Shown in pieces: positions 6,783 to 7,708 of a DNA stretch of 7,708 nt (its first letter is position 1; each line of letters begins with the position of its first letter). The position numbers and the translations under genes are program-made. Source of the stretch: Eubacterium sp. (GTDB lineage Bacteria > Bacillota > Clostridia > Oscillospirales > Acutalibacteraceae); the NCBI GenBank assembly GCA_017543725.1, contig JAFYFO010000165.1, positions 1-7,708 on the forward strand, given 5' to 3'. The notes below the pieces were generated by a model. The model did no database searches and was not told where the DNA came from. It saw only the letters and a program-made list of their open reading frames with translations.

Positions 6783-6818
6783 ATATAATATTATCGCACA
6801 AAATATTATAATATTCAA
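6783..6818 (-). promoter_or_regulatory. Sigma-A-type promoter of the gltX-glnS-typA-hemW run
   Basis: On the minus strand, -35 TTGAAT (6813-6818) is separated by 17 bases from -10 GATAAT (6790-6795), with an extended -10 TG-C just before it. The predicted start is near 6783, giving a leader of about 37 bases to the gltX ATG. The leader is too short for a T-box or riboswitch. The 14 bases TTTTGTGCGATAAT match the tRNA-Pro promoter at 12 positions. Confidence 0.75.
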
Positions 6819-6840
6819 TAGTAAATTATATATTCAGCCA

Positions 6841-6882
6841 TATTTTTTAAAAAACAAATCTTCCCCGAAAGGAAGATTTGTT
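6841..6882 (-). terminator. Intrinsic terminator of the membrane-protein gene
   Basis: A perfect 12-bp stem (AACAAATCTTCC, 6853-6864, with GGAAGATTTGTT, 6871-6882) has a 6-base loop. In the minus direction the stem runs into GTTTTTTAAAAAATA, six Ts in a row. It begins 14 bases after the stop codon at 6897. It separates this gene from the gltX promoter, so the two are independent transcription units. Confidence 0.9.
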
Positions 6883-6896
6883 AAAATATTCGATAT

Positions 6897-7526
6897 TCAG
6901 TTTAAAACTTTTCCCGAATACATTTCAAGAAAAGCGCTGTAATAGGGATTATTCCATTCAACTGAGTCAACGCTGACATATGATTTAACGCAGGCTTTAA
7001 CGGTTACAATCTGCGGCTCGGATTTAACATACATCAGAATATCCTTGCAGGTTTCACCGGGTTCAAGCGCCGCTTTTTCGCCCTGCGCCTTTGTGAAGTC
7101 ATAATTGATTGTTCTGATATATCCGCCCTCGCCCTCTTCTTCGGGCTGAAGAATTTTTATCGGCTTTCCCTCAGAATCAAAAGCGCAGAATGCAACAACA
7201 AAATCCGTTATTTCAACATCGGAATTATTGATGACGGACGCTCCCATTGCATCATATTTCAACTGCTCGGAGGAAGTTTTATAGTAGTAATGAATTCCGT
7301 TAACCGCCATCATCTGCTGCTTCAATATCTCTTCAAGCGCTTCGGACGAAACGGAATTATCCTCAGCGGTTGTTGAAACCTCGCTTTCAGCGCTTTTTCC
7401 TGCCCTGTCGCTATATAAAACATATCCGAAAACTCCGCCGCCTGCAATAATGGCGCAAACCAACACGGCAATTATTATATTCTTCGCATTATTTTTCGCT
7501 TTGTTTTTATTTTTTTCGCTCTTCAT
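6897..7526 (-). CDS. Membrane-anchored protein with an extracellular domain resembling DUF5780
   Basis: A 209-residue protein. A short Lys/Asn-rich cytoplasmic head (1-16) precedes one hydrophobic segment (17-38), which acts as a signal anchor: Cys24 lacks a lipobox, so it is not a lipoprotein. A Ser/Glu/Thr-rich stalk (39-65) follows, then an outside domain (about 70-209) predicted to be beta-rich. The domain has NNSDVEITDFVVAFCAFDSEGKPIKI (100-125), GGYIRTINYD (134-143), LEPGETC (154-160) and EWNNPYYSAFLEMYSGK (190-206). The 'unforced-nonpolar strand, then W-[EN]-N-P-Y-Y near the C-terminus' pattern resembles what I recall of DUF5780, whose function is unknown; this match is from memory. 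C114 and C160 could pair outside the cell. ATG at 7526 is preceded by GGTGAT (7530-7535) and has its own promoter and terminator, so it is a single-gene unit. No enzymatic residues are recognisable. It probably senses or binds something at the cell surface, but no role can be assigned. Confidence 0.85.
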   Translation of the reverse strand: MKSEKNKNKAKNNAKNIIIAVLVCAIIAGGGVFGYVLYSDRAGKSAESEVSTTAEDNSVSSEALEEILKQQMMAVNGIHYYYKTSSEQLKYDAMGASVINNSDVEITDFVVAFCAFDSEGKPIKILQPEEEGEGGYIRTINYDFTKAQGEKAALEPGETCKDILMYVKSEPQIVTVKACVKSYVSVDSVEWNNPYYSAFLEMYSGKVLN

Positions 7527-7535
7527 AAAATCACC

Positions 7536-7571
7536 GTTTACAATTTTAAATCACCTTTCAGGACAAGTCAA
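7536..7571 (-). promoter_or_regulatory. Promoter of the membrane-protein gene
   Basis: On the minus strand, -35 TTGACT (7566-7571; five of six consensus bases), a 17-base spacer, and -10 TAAAAT (7543-7548; five of six). The predicted start near 7536-7537 leaves a leader of only about ten bases, nearly all of it the GGTGAT ribosome binding site (7530-7535) and the TTTT before ATG. It diverges from the tRNA-Pro promoter. Confidence 0.75.
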
Positions 7572-7591
7572 TAAAAAAATAAAATTAACTC

Positions 7592-7627
7592 TTGACCCAA
7601 AAGAAGTTTTGTGTAATAATAGTATGG
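7592..7627 (+). promoter_or_regulatory. Promoter of tRNA-Pro
   Basis: -35 TTGACC (7592-7597), a 17-base spacer, and -10 AATAAT (7615-7620) with an extended -10 TG-T just before it. Each hexamer matches consensus at five of six positions. Transcription should begin near 7627, about five bases before the mature tRNA, leaving a very short 5' leader for RNase P. The A/T-rich block 7572-7591 upstream could act as an UP element. Confidence 0.85.
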
Positions 7628-7631
7628 CAAT

Positions 7632-7708
7632 CGAGGTGTGGCTCAGTTTGGTAGAGCACTACGTTCGGGACGTAGGGGCCGCAGGTTCAAATCCTGTCAC
7701 CTCGACCA
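7632..7708 (+). tRNA. tRNA-Pro, anticodon CGG
   Basis: A complete 77-base cloverleaf with encoded CCA. The acceptor stem CGAGGTG pairs with CACCTCG and the discriminator is A. The D stem is GCTC/GAGC with a GG-containing loop. The anticodon stem CTACG/CGTAG carries loop TTCGGGA, giving anticodon CGG (codon CCG). The variable loop has five bases, and the T arm is GCAGG-TTCAAAT-CCTGT with one G-T pair. The C1-G72 pair and A73 are the usual identity bases of bacterial tRNA-Pro. G follows the anticodon at position 37, as expected for the m1G site of TrmD. The gene ends exactly at the window edge, so further tRNA genes may follow. Confidence 0.97.

Noticed and set aside
6747..6783. T-box leader for gltX
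   Set aside because: The predicted leader is only about 37 bases and lacks the T-box sequence and antiterminator stems.
6747..6818. N-terminal hydrophobic extension of GluRS from an ATG at 6818
   Set aside because: These codons are the promoter and leader (-35 6813-6818, -10 6790-6795), and the SD lies just before the ATG at 6746.
7538..7558. SD-like AAAGGTGAT followed by TTG-TAA upstream of the membrane-protein gene (start-stop mini frame)
   Set aside because: The site lies within the spacer and -10 of that gene's promoter, so it would not be in the main transcript; best read as chance.

Overview
The window looks like an ordinary chromosomal housekeeping segment from an anaerobic, Clostridia-type Firmicute. 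The evidence is the AT-rich spacers, Shine-Dalgarno (SD) sites and sigma-A-type promoters, a clostridial-looking GluRS placed next to a GlnRS, and a small protein resembling a clostridial spore-surface family. The exact lineage cannot be fixed from this sequence alone.

Layout in the direction of minus-strand transcription: (1) At the right edge, a plus-strand tRNA-Pro(CGG) with encoded CCA (7632-7708) and a minus-strand gene for a membrane-anchored protein (7526-6897) are fired by two divergent promoters. Their -35 boxes are separated by a 20-bp A/T-rich spacer. The membrane-protein gene ends at a strong intrinsic terminator (6841-6882). (2) A second promoter (6790-6818) starts a four-gene run: gltX (6746-5085), glnS (5085-3397, sharing one base with gltX), typA (3331-1502) and hemW (1336-302). 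(3) At the left edge, a convergent plus-strand gene encodes a 55-residue hydrophilic protein (107-274), read here as a possible DUF3787-type spore-surface protein.

The run gltX-glnS-typA-hemW groups two tRNA-charging enzymes (Glu and Gln), a ribosome-associated GTPase and a radical-SAM heme chaperone. The first three serve translation; hemW appears to be a passenger. The gltX promoter and the tRNA-Pro promoter share 12 of 14 bases around an extended -10 element, so the translation genes may be co-adjusted by growth.

The most unusual structure lies in the gaps. Behind glnS and behind typA lies the same composite repeat, made of four degenerate heptanucleotides, then AATTTAGGG, then a GC-rich palindrome. 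In both places the repeat region contains the stop codon of the upstream gene. A third palindrome of the same type lies between hemW and the small convergent gene. These look like dispersed REP- or MITE-like elements that have invaded every non-overlapping gap of the operon. I found no defence system, transposase, CRISPR array or other novel multigene system.
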